Assembly: GCA_046328715.1 (NCBI GenBank)
Contig: JAXLWB010000041.1
Location: forward strand, 27,606 to 91,605
Origin: JAXLWB01 sp046328715
GTDB taxonomy: Bacteria > Chloroflexota > Anaerolineae > Caldilineales > Caldilineaceae
Reading direction: 5' to 3'
Length of the DNA: 64,000 nucleotides
Shown: positions 53,768 to 61,712 of the stretch, piece after piece
Layout: each line of letters opens with the position of its first letter
How positions within the stretch are numbered: position 1 is the first letter of the stretch
Notes under the pieces: model-generated
Database searches by the model: none
The model's input: the letters and a program-made list of their open reading frames with translations, nothing else
What the model was told of the DNA's origin: nothing
Translations under genes and position numbers: made by a program

Positions 53768-54163
53768 TTAGCTTTTGCCTTGCCATGTAAAGTGTTCTCT
53801 TCCTTGGCTAACAACTTTGGCTGCTTCTTCGGGGGTAAGAGGCTCGTGTTCTGCATCTAGCTCGTCTAGGATACGTTCGATCTTGGAGAAGCTTTTTAGC
53901 GTAGCAGCAGGAATCATCACACGTCCCCCCAGGCGAATCCCAGGAATGATCTCTCGTTTCACCCAATTTATAATGGTTTGCCGGCTTACTCCTAAACGAG
54001 ATGCGACTTGACCTGTAGTAAGAAACTGCCCTTCTTGTTTTGCAGAAGAGACAACTTGGAGCAATGTTTCTACAGTCTCAGCATCAGCATTCCGCCCTTC
54101 ACGTTGTAAATTGAAAACAAGAGACTGTCCTTGTGCCAGAATATCTTTTGTGACGGTTAACAT
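53768..54163 (-). CDS. HTH-domain antitoxin of a PIN toxin-antitoxin pair
   Basis: A 131-aa protein. Residues about 47-95 form an excisionase/MerR-like helix-turn-helix (FLTTGQVASRLGVSRQTIINWVKREIIPGIRLGGRVMIP). The C-terminal part (about 96-131) has acidic helices ending in HFTWQGKS, likely the toxin-binding tail. The stop overlaps the start of the PIN gene, a layout typical of toxin-antitoxin operons in which the antitoxin also represses the promoter. AGGAGG stands before the ATG. With the toxin split by an IS, this gene now stands alone. It lies between dehydratase and aldolase genes and seems inserted into that cluster. Confidence 0.88.
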   Translation of the reverse strand: MLTVTKDILAQGQSLVFNLQREGRNADAETVETLLQVVSSAKQEGQFLTTGQVASRLGVSRQTIINWVKREIIPGIRLGGRVMIPAATLKSFSKIERILDELDAEHEPLTPEEAAKVVSQGREHFTWQGKS

Positions 54164-54222
54164 AGTAATAACCTCCTAAGGATAAATTAGCACAAAAACG
54201 CAAAAAGCACAAAAAGCACAAT

Positions 54223-55017
54223 CTAGCGCCCTTTCTTCCACTCCTCATACTCTACCCATCCCTCATCGCTCAATGGGTAGTACTTTCTCAACGATCCGCC
54301 CTGGGCTAACTTCATACGGGTAAAGACCTCCCACTCTTCATGTTTGATCGTATGTTCGGCAACCATCTCTGCCATTTTGAGTGGAATCACCACCGAGCCA
54401 TCGTCGTCGGCGATGACGATATCACCAGGCAGAACTAGCACAGTGCTGAGGCTGACAGGGACATTGTAGGCAAAAGGCATCAGCGGGCCTTGCGAGGCAT
54501 AGTTGGGGGTGAAGCCGCAAGACCAAAGCGGAATGTCCACCTCTTTAATGCCTGGCCAATCACGCACACAACCATCGACTACGATGCCCACACCGCCTTG
54601 CCCCTTGAAATAGGTCGCCAGCATCTCGCCGAGGCAGCCGGTGTAGCGATCATTCCAAGCTTGGATCATCAGGATATCGCCCGGCTGTACAGTCTCGAAA
54701 ACTGCCCACAATGCACTGGTTTTCTCGAAACTATAAGCCTCGGCAGTAGCGAGCACATCTTCGCGCTTGGGCATAAATTGCAAGGTCACCGCTGAGCCGA
54801 CCACCTTGCGTCCTGGCGTGCGCGGCAGCGGTCCAGCGATGAAAGTTTGGCGCACGCCCATCTTATGCAAGAGGGCACTTACCGTAGCAGTGCCGACAGC
54901 ACTCAATTTTTCCAACAGCTCTGGCGAAGGGCGAACAAAGGGTGGGCCTACAATCGGCAGATCAATCTCCGCCGCGGGGAGTTGTAGATTCTCAAAGGTT
55001 TCTGCGGGTCTTGGCAT
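54223..55017 (-). CDS. RraA-like aldolase/decarboxylase (HMG aldolase family)
   Basis: A 264-aa protein of the RraA/4-hydroxy-4-methyl-2-oxoglutarate aldolase family. Signature blocks are VGSAVTLQF, the active-site loop GCLGEMLATYFKGQGGVGIVVDGCVRDWPGI (about 133-163) with the R-D pair, and LPGDIVIADDDGSVVIPL (about 200-217). These metal-dependent class II pyruvate aldolases split 4-hydroxy-2-oxo acids, often giving pyruvate. Beside three sugar-acid dehydratases, it may cleave their 2-keto-3-deoxy product. It is longer than E. coli RraA (about 160 aa) and thus closer to the aldolase branch. AAAGGA precedes the ATG. Confidence 0.87.
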   Translation of the reverse strand: MPRPAETFENLQLPAAEIDLPIVGPPFVRPSPELLEKLSAVGTATVSALLHKMGVRQTFIAGPLPRTPGRKVVGSAVTLQFMPKREDVLATAEAYSFEKTSALWAVFETVQPGDILMIQAWNDRYTGCLGEMLATYFKGQGGVGIVVDGCVRDWPGIKEVDIPLWSCGFTPNYASQGPLMPFAYNVPVSLSTVLVLPGDIVIADDDGSVVIPLKMAEMVAEHTIKHEEWEVFTRMKLAQGGSLRKYYPLSDEGWVEYEEWKKGR

Positions 55018-55051
55018 GATGAATCCTTTCTTCCGAGTTCCTTGAAGTCAG

Positions 55052-56299
55052 TTAACTCCACAAGCGATCCCAGGATCGCTCAGTATCCCAGTAGGTGGTG
55101 GGTTGATCGAAAGAAACAGGATCAGCCGGGTTGAGATGTTTCTTGATCACCTCTTCGTTGACACCGCCAAAGCCGAGGCCAGGGGTTTCAGGCACGGTGA
55201 TATGTCCTTCCTGAATGATAGGATTAGGCAAGCCAGTTACCAACTCATTCCATTCGGGATCATCGACGGAGTGGTTCTCCAGCACGAGGAAGTTCTCGGT
55301 CGCCGCCGCACAGTGGACATTTGCCATCGCCGTGATCGGTGACATCGCCATATGCATCGCCATCGCTACGCCATGTTCCTGGGCCAGATCGCCGATCTTC
55401 TTAGTCTCCATCAAACCACCACTGCTGGCCAGGTCGGGATGGATCACAGCGACGCCACGGTTTTGCAGCAAGGGCAAGAAGCCTTCCTTGAGATAGATAT
55501 CCTCACCTGTACAAACCGGCGTGAGCACTGAGCGTGAAAGCTGGACCCACTGATCGGTCAGTTGCCAGGGAATCATGTCCTCATACCAAGCCAGCGTAAA
55601 TTGATCGAGCGCCTTGCCCAGGCGGATACAGGTCTCCAGCCCAATGTGACCAAAGTGATCGACCGCCAGCGGCACTTCATAGCCGATCTCGCCGCGCACC
55701 TGATCGACATAATCGCAGAGCCATTCAATGCCCTTGGGCGTGATCTGAATGCCCGTAAACGGATGCATCACCGAATTGGTGGTCAACATGTTAGGCGGAG
55801 CATTGAGCGCACCGGGCACATCCTTAAGCAAGCCGATGCCAACATCCATCTTGAGAAAGCGGAAGCCCATCTCCATGCGCTTCTTGAGGCGAATGCCCAT
55901 CGCTTTGCCGTCGGCGACACTGTCGGTATCGCAATAGCAGAGCACTTTGTCACGGAATTTGCCGCCCAACAGTTGATAGGCAGGCACGCCATAAGCCTTG
56001 CCCGCTAGGTCAAAAAGCGCCATCTCCACACCGCAGACGCCGCCCGCCTGGCGTGCATGGTGACCAAATTGTTTGATCTTGCGGAAGATCTTGTCGATAT
56101 TGCAGGGATTCTCACCGAGCAGGCGGTTCTTGAGAATCAGTGCGTAGGTCTTGCTGCCGCCGTCGCGCACTTCACCATAACCAGAGATACCCTGATTGGT
56201 GTCGATGCGGATGAAAGTACTGCGAAAGGGTTTGCCAACCGTGTTGGCGATGCGCATATCGGTGATGCGCAAGTCAGAGGGTGATGAGTTTGTGTTCAT
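55052..56299 (-). CDS. Mandelate racemase/muconate lactonizing enzyme family protein
   Basis: A 415-aa enolase-superfamily enzyme. The capping domain has QGISGYGEVRDGG. The barrel carries FLKMDVG (K-x-D), metal ligands in AVDHFGH (Asp), YEDMIPW (Glu) and CTGEDIYL (Glu), then HPDLASSGG, and a late His in AMAMHMAMSPI. A 20-residue insert around GALNAPPNMLTTN follows the lysine block. It is probably a sugar-acid dehydratase, but the APHN motif of its paralogue at 51264 is replaced by MHMAM, so the substrate must differ. It stands between a glucarate-dehydratase-like gene and an RraA gene in one direction. No good Shine-Dalgarno sequence precedes the ATG. Confidence 0.87.
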   Translation of the reverse strand: MNTNSSPSDLRITDMRIANTVGKPFRSTFIRIDTNQGISGYGEVRDGGSKTYALILKNRLLGENPCNIDKIFRKIKQFGHHARQAGGVCGVEMALFDLAGKAYGVPAYQLLGGKFRDKVLCYCDTDSVADGKAMGIRLKKRMEMGFRFLKMDVGIGLLKDVPGALNAPPNMLTTNSVMHPFTGIQITPKGIEWLCDYVDQVRGEIGYEVPLAVDHFGHIGLETCIRLGKALDQFTLAWYEDMIPWQLTDQWVQLSRSVLTPVCTGEDIYLKEGFLPLLQNRGVAVIHPDLASSGGLMETKKIGDLAQEHGVAMAMHMAMSPITAMANVHCAAATENFLVLENHSVDDPEWNELVTGLPNPIIQEGHITVPETPGLGFGGVNEEVIKKHLNPADPVSFDQPTTYWDTERSWDRLWS

Positions 56300-56344
56300 G
56301 GGTTAAGATTGAATCGTTGGATAAAAAGTTTTCGTCAATATTAT

Positions 56345-56395
56345 CAATCTCTCAATCTCACTTGGGCAATTATGCGTTTGAGAGATAGGGAGATT
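56345..56395. repeat. Imperfect word palindrome between two dehydratase genes
   Basis: AATCTCTCAATCTC-type words pair imperfectly with GAGAGATAGGGAGATT. The words resemble those at 38709-38777. Confidence 0.5.
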
Positions 56396-57719
56396 ACCAG
56401 CGCGTTGCCATAAACTTCCAGCCTGGCTGCACCTTTTGCATTTCGATCTCGTCGTTGCGATCGGTGAGGCCGCAGGCTTTGTATTGTTCGTGCAATTTGG
56501 CGAGTGCAGCACGATCCAGCTCGATGCCGAGTCCCGGCTCGTTGCTGACCAGCAGGGCACCGTCCTCGAACTTCAAGCGTCCACCGACGATTACCTCTTC
56601 GTTCTGCCAGGGATAGTGGGTGTCGCAGGCGTAGGTGAGATTGGGAGTTGCTGCTGCGAGATGGGCCATAGCCGCCAGCGAGATGCCGATATGGCTATTC
56701 GAGTGCATCGATAAGCCACGGCCAAAGACCTCTGCCATCTTCGCCAACTGGATCGAAGCACGCAAGCCGCCCCAGAAATGGTGGTCGCTGAGGATAATGT
56801 CTTCGCTGTGTAACCGTACGCTGCCGGGCATGTCATGGAACGATGTCGTACACATGTTGGTCGCCATCGGAATGCCGAGTGTCTTGCCAACGATTGCCAT
56901 GTTTTCTTGTCCACGTACTGGATCTTCGTAATATTCTAACTTGCCGAGCATCTTTCTGCCCTGCTCAATTGCCGTTTCAACGGTCCAAATGGCGTTGGGA
57001 TCGAGACGCAGCGGCATGGTGGGTCCAAAGTGTTCGTGCATGGCCAGGATCGAGGCCACTTCGACATCGGGTGGCAACGCTCCACCTTTGAGTTTAATCG
57101 ACTGGAAGCCGAACTCGTCGCACATGGCTTGTGCTTGTTTGACGATGCCTTCAGGGTCGAGTGCTGCTGCTTGGCGTGCCGCCGCCCAGCCCGTGGCATT
57201 CGGATCGGTGCCAAAGCCCAATTCGCCTCCTGCCCCTTCATATTTGAAGAAAAGGTAGGCAGAGAAGGGAACTCGATCACGCACCCGTCCGCCGAGCAGA
57301 TCACAGACTGGGCGTCCGGTTGCCTTGCCCATAATGTCAAAGCAGGCCACTTCGATGGCACTGTAGACATGCACCAACCTGCGTCGGTCCCAGGGTGAAT
57401 CCCCTCGTTTTTCACCGCTCGCCAGGTTGTAGGCCTGCGAGAAGTTGGTCTTGGCCTGGGTCACACCAAAGCGCTCCGCCAGGTCAGCATAGATTTGATT
57501 GAGTTGAAAGGGATCTTTGCCAATTATATGTTCGGCAGCGGCTTTGAGTGAGGCGGTGGTTGACTCGCTACCCGGCACTTCGCCTAGGCCGTAGATTCCT
57601 TCGTTGGTCACAATCTCGACAATCGTACGCAGCGCATAGGGCGCATGAAGCCCCGCCGCATTGAGCAACGGTGGATCGCCAACGGCAATCGGTGTAATGT
57701 GGATATCAGTGATATGCAT
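56394..57719 (-). CDS. Glucarate dehydratase-like enolase-superfamily enzyme
   Basis: A 441-aa enzyme. It begins ITDIHITPIAVGDPPLLNAAGLH like GudD, has FGFQSIKLKGG (K-x-K catalytic pair, about residues 194-204), metal ligands in LRLDPNAIW (Asp), YYEDPVRG (Glu) and the third-ligand position around MATNM (about 281), and HSNSHIGISL with the catalytic His (about residue 336). It ends with CDTHYPWQ. The K-x-K plus HSNSHIG pattern is that of D-glucarate dehydratase, which makes 5-keto-4-deoxyglucarate. This fits an aldarate pathway closed by the RraA-like aldolases nearby. AAAGGA precedes the ATG. Confidence 0.88.
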   Translation of the reverse strand: MHITDIHITPIAVGDPPLLNAAGLHAPYALRTIVEIVTNEGIYGLGEVPGSESTTASLKAAAEHIIGKDPFQLNQIYADLAERFGVTQAKTNFSQAYNLASGEKRGDSPWDRRRLVHVYSAIEVACFDIMGKATGRPVCDLLGGRVRDRVPFSAYLFFKYEGAGGELGFGTDPNATGWAAARQAAALDPEGIVKQAQAMCDEFGFQSIKLKGGALPPDVEVASILAMHEHFGPTMPLRLDPNAIWTVETAIEQGRKMLGKLEYYEDPVRGQENMAIVGKTLGIPMATNMCTTSFHDMPGSVRLHSEDIILSDHHFWGGLRASIQLAKMAEVFGRGLSMHSNSHIGISLAAMAHLAAATPNLTYACDTHYPWQNEEVIVGGRLKFEDGALLVSNEPGLGIELDRAALAKLHEQYKACGLTDRNDEIEMQKVQPGWKFMATRW

Positions 57720-57730
57720 GATTTGTCCTT

Positions 57731-58639
57731 TTATAATCTAGCTAGCACCTCTGCCACAGCAGCGCCACGCTTCCACCCATCATCCACGCCATTATAATCC
57801 CACCAACTGGAGAGTACGGCGTGAGCGGCAGCCCAGCGCGTGACACGCTGTTTATCAAGGCCGAGTTCAGCACAGAGGATGTCGATACGGCGACGCTGGA
57901 TTTCCGGATCGATGGCTAGCTCAAAGGTTGGGTTGAGCAGAAACTGACCGACTTCGTAGCTGCATTCGCCGTAAAGCCCCTTCGGATCGATGATGCACCA
58001 CTTGCTTGCTTCCTCATTGGCAGAGAGCAGATTGTCATGATGAAAGTCACCATGGAGCAGCACTTCCTCGTCCATCGTGGCAAGTTGCTCGGCGAAGATT
58101 CGTTCAGCATTTTCTACTAGCCAGCCTGGATACGGTCCGGTGCCGCCGTCGAACTGTTGGCGAATCTCATAAATTCCCCTTGTCCAGCGCTCTAGCGAAT
58201 GCAGCGAAGAGCGGTATTCTTCGGATACAGGTCGCCACATCTGGCGCATGACACTTGCGGCGATATGAGTTGCCTGTTCATAGTCAGTCACGAGTTCAGA
58301 GAGCATTTTGCCGGGACGCACACGCTCCATCAGCAGAATCCCTCGTTCAGCGTCACCTTCGATCAGTCGCACCATGCCCTGTCCATTGCAGAGGCGCAGT
58401 GCAGCAATCTCGCTGGAGAGTTCCTTGTTGGGTACACCCAGTTTGAGAACCAGTTCGCTGCCATCGGCGCGGGTGGCAGGTGCAACAAAGTTGTAGGAGA
58501 GTTTGAAATAGGGGCCAACTTGGATCGACCACCGTTGTTCACATCCAGCAATCAAGGTGGGTAATTGCTCAAGCCACGCCTCGCCGTCAGTGAAGGTAGT
58601 CTTGACGGTATAGATAAAGTGGTCAGGTAGAGGTTGCAT
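57731..58639 (-). CDS. APH(6)/StrB-like small-molecule kinase
   Basis: A 302-aa cytoplasmic phosphotransferase. It resembles the aminoglycoside/hydroxyurea resistance kinase family: an ATP-binding Lys in ELVLKLG (about residue 63), RGILLMERVRPGK (about 93), the catalytic loop LLHGDFHHDNLL (about 193) and the metal site CIIDPKGLYGECSYEVGQF (about 213). Although classed with antibiotic resistance, it lies inside a sugar-acid uptake cluster and directly follows the permease gene. A sugar-derivative kinase role is therefore just as likely, though not shown. It stops 11 bp before the next start. Confidence 0.8.
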   Translation of the reverse strand: MQPLPDHFIYTVKTTFTDGEAWLEQLPTLIAGCEQRWSIQVGPYFKLSYNFVAPATRADGSELVLKLGVPNKELSSEIAALRLCNGQGMVRLIEGDAERGILLMERVRPGKMLSELVTDYEQATHIAASVMRQMWRPVSEEYRSSLHSLERWTRGIYEIRQQFDGGTGPYPGWLVENAERIFAEQLATMDEEVLLHGDFHHDNLLSANEEASKWCIIDPKGLYGECSYEVGQFLLNPTFELAIDPEIQRRRIDILCAELGLDKQRVTRWAAAHAVLSSWWDYNGVDDGWKRGAAVAEVLARL

Positions 58640-58670
58640 GATCCGTAAAAGCCCTTCGAATTACGACAAA

Positions 58671-58735
58671 ATGACAAGATGAAGGGATGACAAGATGATT
58701 AAAGTCGTCATCTTGTCATCCCTTCATCTTGTCAT
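58671..58735. repeat. 28-bp perfect GACAAGAT word palindrome
   Basis: Arms 58671-58698 and 58708-58735 are exact complements with a 9-nt loop. It lies between the ABC permease stop (58741) and the kinase start (58639). It may act as an attenuator within the operon. Confidence 0.9.
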
Positions 58736-58740
58736 CCCTT

Positions 58741-60657
58741 CTATCCCTTTACACTGCCTGCCGTCAAGCCCGCCACCATATACTTTTGACCGTACATGTA
58801 GAAGATGACCACCGGCACCGAAATAATCAACGAAGCGGCCATCAGCAATCCCCAAGGATATATATCGCCAAAGATAGTTTGCGCTAGGCCGACTGGCAAC
58901 GTCAGCAGCTTGTCACTGGAGATGAAGACAAAGGCAAAGAGAAACTCCTTCCAGGCGGCAGTAAAGGAGAAGAGTGTCACCGCCAAGAGGGCTGGCTTGG
59001 TCAGCGGCAGGATGATCTTGCTGAATGCTTGCCAGCGATTGGCACCATCGACCATGGCCGCCTGCTCCAACTCTTCCGGGATCGAACGGTAGTAGCCCAT
59101 TAGCAGCCAGGTAGCAAAGGGCATCATAAAAGTTGGATAGGTCAGGATCAGCGCCCAACGGGTGTTGACAATCTTCAGGTCAGCCAAAATGCCGTACATG
59201 GGGATGAACATCAATGCACCAGGTAGCAGGTAGGTTACCAGCAGGATGGTCGTGAGTAGTTGCGAGCCACGGAAGTGTAAACGTGCCAGTGCGTAACCGC
59301 CCAGCGCCGAAAAGATCACGGCTAACAATGTTGTGGTTACAGCTACGATCAACGAATTTTGGAACCAAAGTCCAAAGGGCAGATCGTACACAAGCTTGGA
59401 AAATTGTTCGGTTGTCCACGGCTCAGGCCAGAAAATCCCGATCCGTTGACCGATTTGACCATCGCTTTTGAAAGCCGTGATCAAGATCCAGTAGAAGGGG
59501 AAGAGCACGTAGATGAGTAGCACCATCAAAGCAGCCACCCGCAAAATCCCAGCAATCAAGGCATTGCGCTGTTTGCTGCCGACGCTCAAGCCCGTTTGTG
59601 GCTTGACTGCATCAAACAGTTTGCTGATCAAGGCAAAGGGCAGTGTGATCACCCAGAAAATAAAGCTCAGAACAGCTCCCAAGCCATCGATCAGGCGATC
59701 CTGCCAGGTAATCGCTTCTTGCTCGCGGCCCGAGTCGCGGCGCATGTAGCGCGAGAGCAGCAAAATGAAGAAAACCAACACCGGTGTCAGGCTAAAGGCG
59801 ACTGCCGTGCCAGGACCAAACCGCAGGGCACCCATTGCCTTCTTATAGGCCAGAATCGAATAGACCTCCGTGCCTGCGTTGCCACCGGTTAGCAGATAGA
59901 TCGTCTCGAAGCCATTAAAGGTCCAAATCGTCGAAAGCAGCGTGGTCACGGCAATCACATATTTCATGCCGGGCAGAGTGATGTTGACAAAACGCTCCCA
60001 ACCGTTGGCCCCATCGATCTCCGCCGCTTCGTAGAGTTCTTTGTCGATGGCTCCCAATCCAGCCAGAAAGTTGACCGTGAAGAAGGGAATGCCCGCCCAC
60101 ACGTTGACAAAAATTACGCTACTCATCGCAAGTTTTGGATCAGCCAGCCACTCCCACGGCTCACGAATGATGCCAAGCCCCATCAGAATTGGATTCAGCC
60201 CGCCAAAGAGCGGATCGTAGATCGAGCGCCAGGCCAATGCCTGCACGACCGAGGGCACGATCCAGGGCAGTAAGATCAGGCCGGTCAAAATGTTACGAAA
60301 GCGCTGTTGAGAATGCAACAAAAGTGCGGCACACAAGCCAAAGACAAACTTGGTGAAGATCGAGCCTGCTGTAAAGACAACCGTGTTGCGCACCGCCTGC
60401 CAGTAGAACTCATCCTGATAAAGCGAAATGTAGTTGTCAAACCAAACAAACTTTGTCACCCGTTGCAGCGTGCGGACGGTCATGCTCGTATAGATTGCGC
60501 GCACAAAGGGCCAGGCAATAAAAAGGAGAATCAGTATCACCACGGGAGCGATAAACATATAGGCGAGTTTCCAGTCACGTCCCAGGAAACTCTGCTTACG
60601 CCGTGTTGGTCTGTCGGATTGTGCCGAGAGTGGCAAAGATTGGGCTTGTTGAGCCAT
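58741..60657 (-). CDS. Fused carbohydrate ABC transporter permease (MalF-like plus MalG-like)
   Basis: A 638-aa membrane protein made of two permeases normally encoded by two genes. Residues about 30-305 form a MalF/UgpA-type unit with its EAA loop at 210-229 (EAAEIDGANGWERFVNITLP). Residues about 365-638 form a MalG/UgpE-type unit with its EAA loop at 531-550 (EQAAMVDGANRWQAFSKIIL region). A linker with one extra hydrophobic segment (about 320-350) joins them, which keeps the right membrane orientation. Both EAA loops should dock an ATPase, but none is encoded in the window. AAGGA precedes the ATG. It works with the substrate-binding lipoprotein encoded upstream. Confidence 0.93.
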   Translation of the reverse strand: MAQQAQSLPLSAQSDRPTRRKQSFLGRDWKLAYMFIAPVVILILLFIAWPFVRAIYTSMTVRTLQRVTKFVWFDNYISLYQDEFYWQAVRNTVVFTAGSIFTKFVFGLCAALLLHSQQRFRNILTGLILLPWIVPSVVQALAWRSIYDPLFGGLNPILMGLGIIREPWEWLADPKLAMSSVIFVNVWAGIPFFTVNFLAGLGAIDKELYEAAEIDGANGWERFVNITLPGMKYVIAVTTLLSTIWTFNGFETIYLLTGGNAGTEVYSILAYKKAMGALRFGPGTAVAFSLTPVLVFFILLLSRYMRRDSGREQEAITWQDRLIDGLGAVLSFIFWVITLPFALISKLFDAVKPQTGLSVGSKQRNALIAGILRVAALMVLLIYVLFPFYWILITAFKSDGQIGQRIGIFWPEPWTTEQFSKLVYDLPFGLWFQNSLIVAVTTTLLAVIFSALGGYALARLHFRGSQLLTTILLVTYLLPGALMFIPMYGILADLKIVNTRWALILTYPTFMMPFATWLLMGYYRSIPEELEQAAMVDGANRWQAFSKIILPLTKPALLAVTLFSFTAAWKEFLFAFVFISSDKLLTLPVGLAQTIFGDIYPWGLLMAASLIISVPVVIFYMYGQKYMVAGLTAGSVKG

Positions 60658-60669
60658 GCGTTTGTCCTT

Positions 60670-60806
60670 ATGACAAGATGACGCCGACCTAGTGGAATGT
60701 CCGTTTAATTTTTAGAAATAGAATCAGCCTACCTCTTCGAAAATAGTCACCATCTATTTCTAAAAATTAAGTAGGCGGACGACTAGGGCCGACGTCATCT
60801 TGTCAT
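60670..60806. repeat. Large imperfect palindrome between RraA and permease genes
   Basis: Arms 60670-60721 and 60754-60806 pair over about 50 bp with a few mismatches. The outer part is the GACAAGATGAC word; the inner part is TTTAATTTTTAGAAATAG. The TGA stop of the RraA-like gene (60805-60803) lies in its end. Confidence 0.85.
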
Positions 60807-61621
60807 GAATGCGGTTTTCCCGCTGCCTTCCATGCTTGGAAGTCAGCATCGATCTCCTCACTCCACTTACGGTCGATTTCGCCTGGGGTGTATCTACCCT
60901 GACGCAGACGCAGATGACCAAATTCGTCGCGCACTCGAACATCTTCCGATTCTTCTACAACCTGCTGGGCCAGGTGAGCAGGAATAAAAGTCACCCCCGT
61001 TGCATCACCGAGCACGATATCCCCTGGTAACACCGTCACTTCGCCGATGCGCACCGGAATATTGATCCCAGCCAGTGTAACATCTAAGATTGCTGAAGGA
61101 TGTAAGCCACGGCAAAAGATGCTCACGTCGGGCAGTTGGCTGACACCGCGATGGTCACGAATGCCACAGTCAAAGACAGCACCTGCTTTGGTGCGGCGCA
61201 TCAGCGATGTGCCAAGATTGTCGCCGACAAAGGTGCCATCCTTAACCTTGCCAAACATCTCTACCACCAACACGTCGCCCGTTTCGAGCGTGTCGATGAC
61301 CCAGGAGTTCTGGCCACCAATGCGCCCTTCTGCTTTACCCTTTTCCTCTACCAATTCATGGAGATCCGGTCGATGAGGCACAAACTGGGTGGTGACAGCC
61401 CGTCCTACCAGAATTTTCCCGGGATGAACCTGCGTCCATCCTCCTTCAAATTGACGACGAAAACCATGACGGTGCAAGGTGCCCCAGGCTTCTTCGGTAG
61501 AAACCAGTTTCATGCGCTCCACCAGATCGTCCGAAACGTGTGGACGACCATCAGCCGAACGTTCGCCCTGATAAGAGCGAGTGAGTTGGAGAATCGATTC
61601 TTTTGAGTTAATGATGTTCAT
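60803..61621 (-). CDS. RraA-like aldolase/demethylmenaquinone-methyltransferase-fold protein
   Basis: A 272-aa protein of the RraA/HMG-aldolase family. It has LVGRAVTTQFVPHRPD, the loop GTFVGDNLGTSLMRRTKAGAVFDCGIRDHRG (about 130-160) with the R-D pair, and VLPGDIVLGDATGVTFIPAHLAQQV. Metal-dependent cleavage of 4-hydroxy-2-oxo acids is the likely reaction. It differs clearly from the second copy at 54223 (D-N-L-G instead of C-L-G-E), so the two may handle different products. It is the second gene after the binding protein. The chosen ATG at 61621 has no Shine-Dalgarno sequence, and a palindrome precedes it. Confidence 0.83.
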   Translation of the reverse strand: MNIINSKESILQLTRSYQGERSADGRPHVSDDLVERMKLVSTEEAWGTLHRHGFRRQFEGGWTQVHPGKILVGRAVTTQFVPHRPDLHELVEEKGKAEGRIGGQNSWVIDTLETGDVLVVEMFGKVKDGTFVGDNLGTSLMRRTKAGAVFDCGIRDHRGVSQLPDVSIFCRGLHPSAILDVTLAGINIPVRIGEVTVLPGDIVLGDATGVTFIPAHLAQQVVEESEDVRVRDEFGHLRLRQGRYTPGEIDRKWSEEIDADFQAWKAAGKPHS

Positions 61622-61629
61622 AGGTAAAA

Positions 61630-61710
61630 GTTGAAAAGTGGTAAAGTAACAGGGTGTCAAAGTAGCAAAGACCCCTAAACACTCTGCATCTCTGCTACTT
61701 TGCCACTCTT
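61630..61710. repeat. Word palindrome between binding-protein and RraA genes
   Basis: AAGTGGTAAAGTAACAGGGTG on one side and TCTGCTACTTTGCCACTCTT on the other pair imperfectly, with extra copies of AAAGTAGCA between them. Confidence 0.6.
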
Positions 61711-61712
61711 TC

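Larger units (their letters stand above)
52497..53786 (-). pseudogene. PIN-domain toxin gene split by an IS5-family element
   Basis: The gene begins with ATG at 53786, overlapping the end of the antitoxin gene by 19 bp. Its first part reads MARQKLIKAVLDTSVLLSAE, with the first PIN aspartate in VLDTSVL. At 53708 it is cut by an IS element; the second part continues on the far side (from 52844 down to 52497) with YIIDELQRKF, NDHPIMATAIAGRVDYLVTWNTHDF and PDGFL, giving the later PIN acidic residues (D, D, D). If the IS (52845-53704) and one CTAG copy are removed, the two parts join in frame through FLASMEVYR without any stop. PIN toxins are usually ribonucleases silenced by the antitoxin. The gene is presumably inactive here. 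Confidence 0.85.

Noticed and set aside
57731..58639. True streptomycin-resistance gene
   Set aside because: The family fits, but the location inside a sugar-acid operon gives no support for a resistance role, so only the kinase family is claimed.
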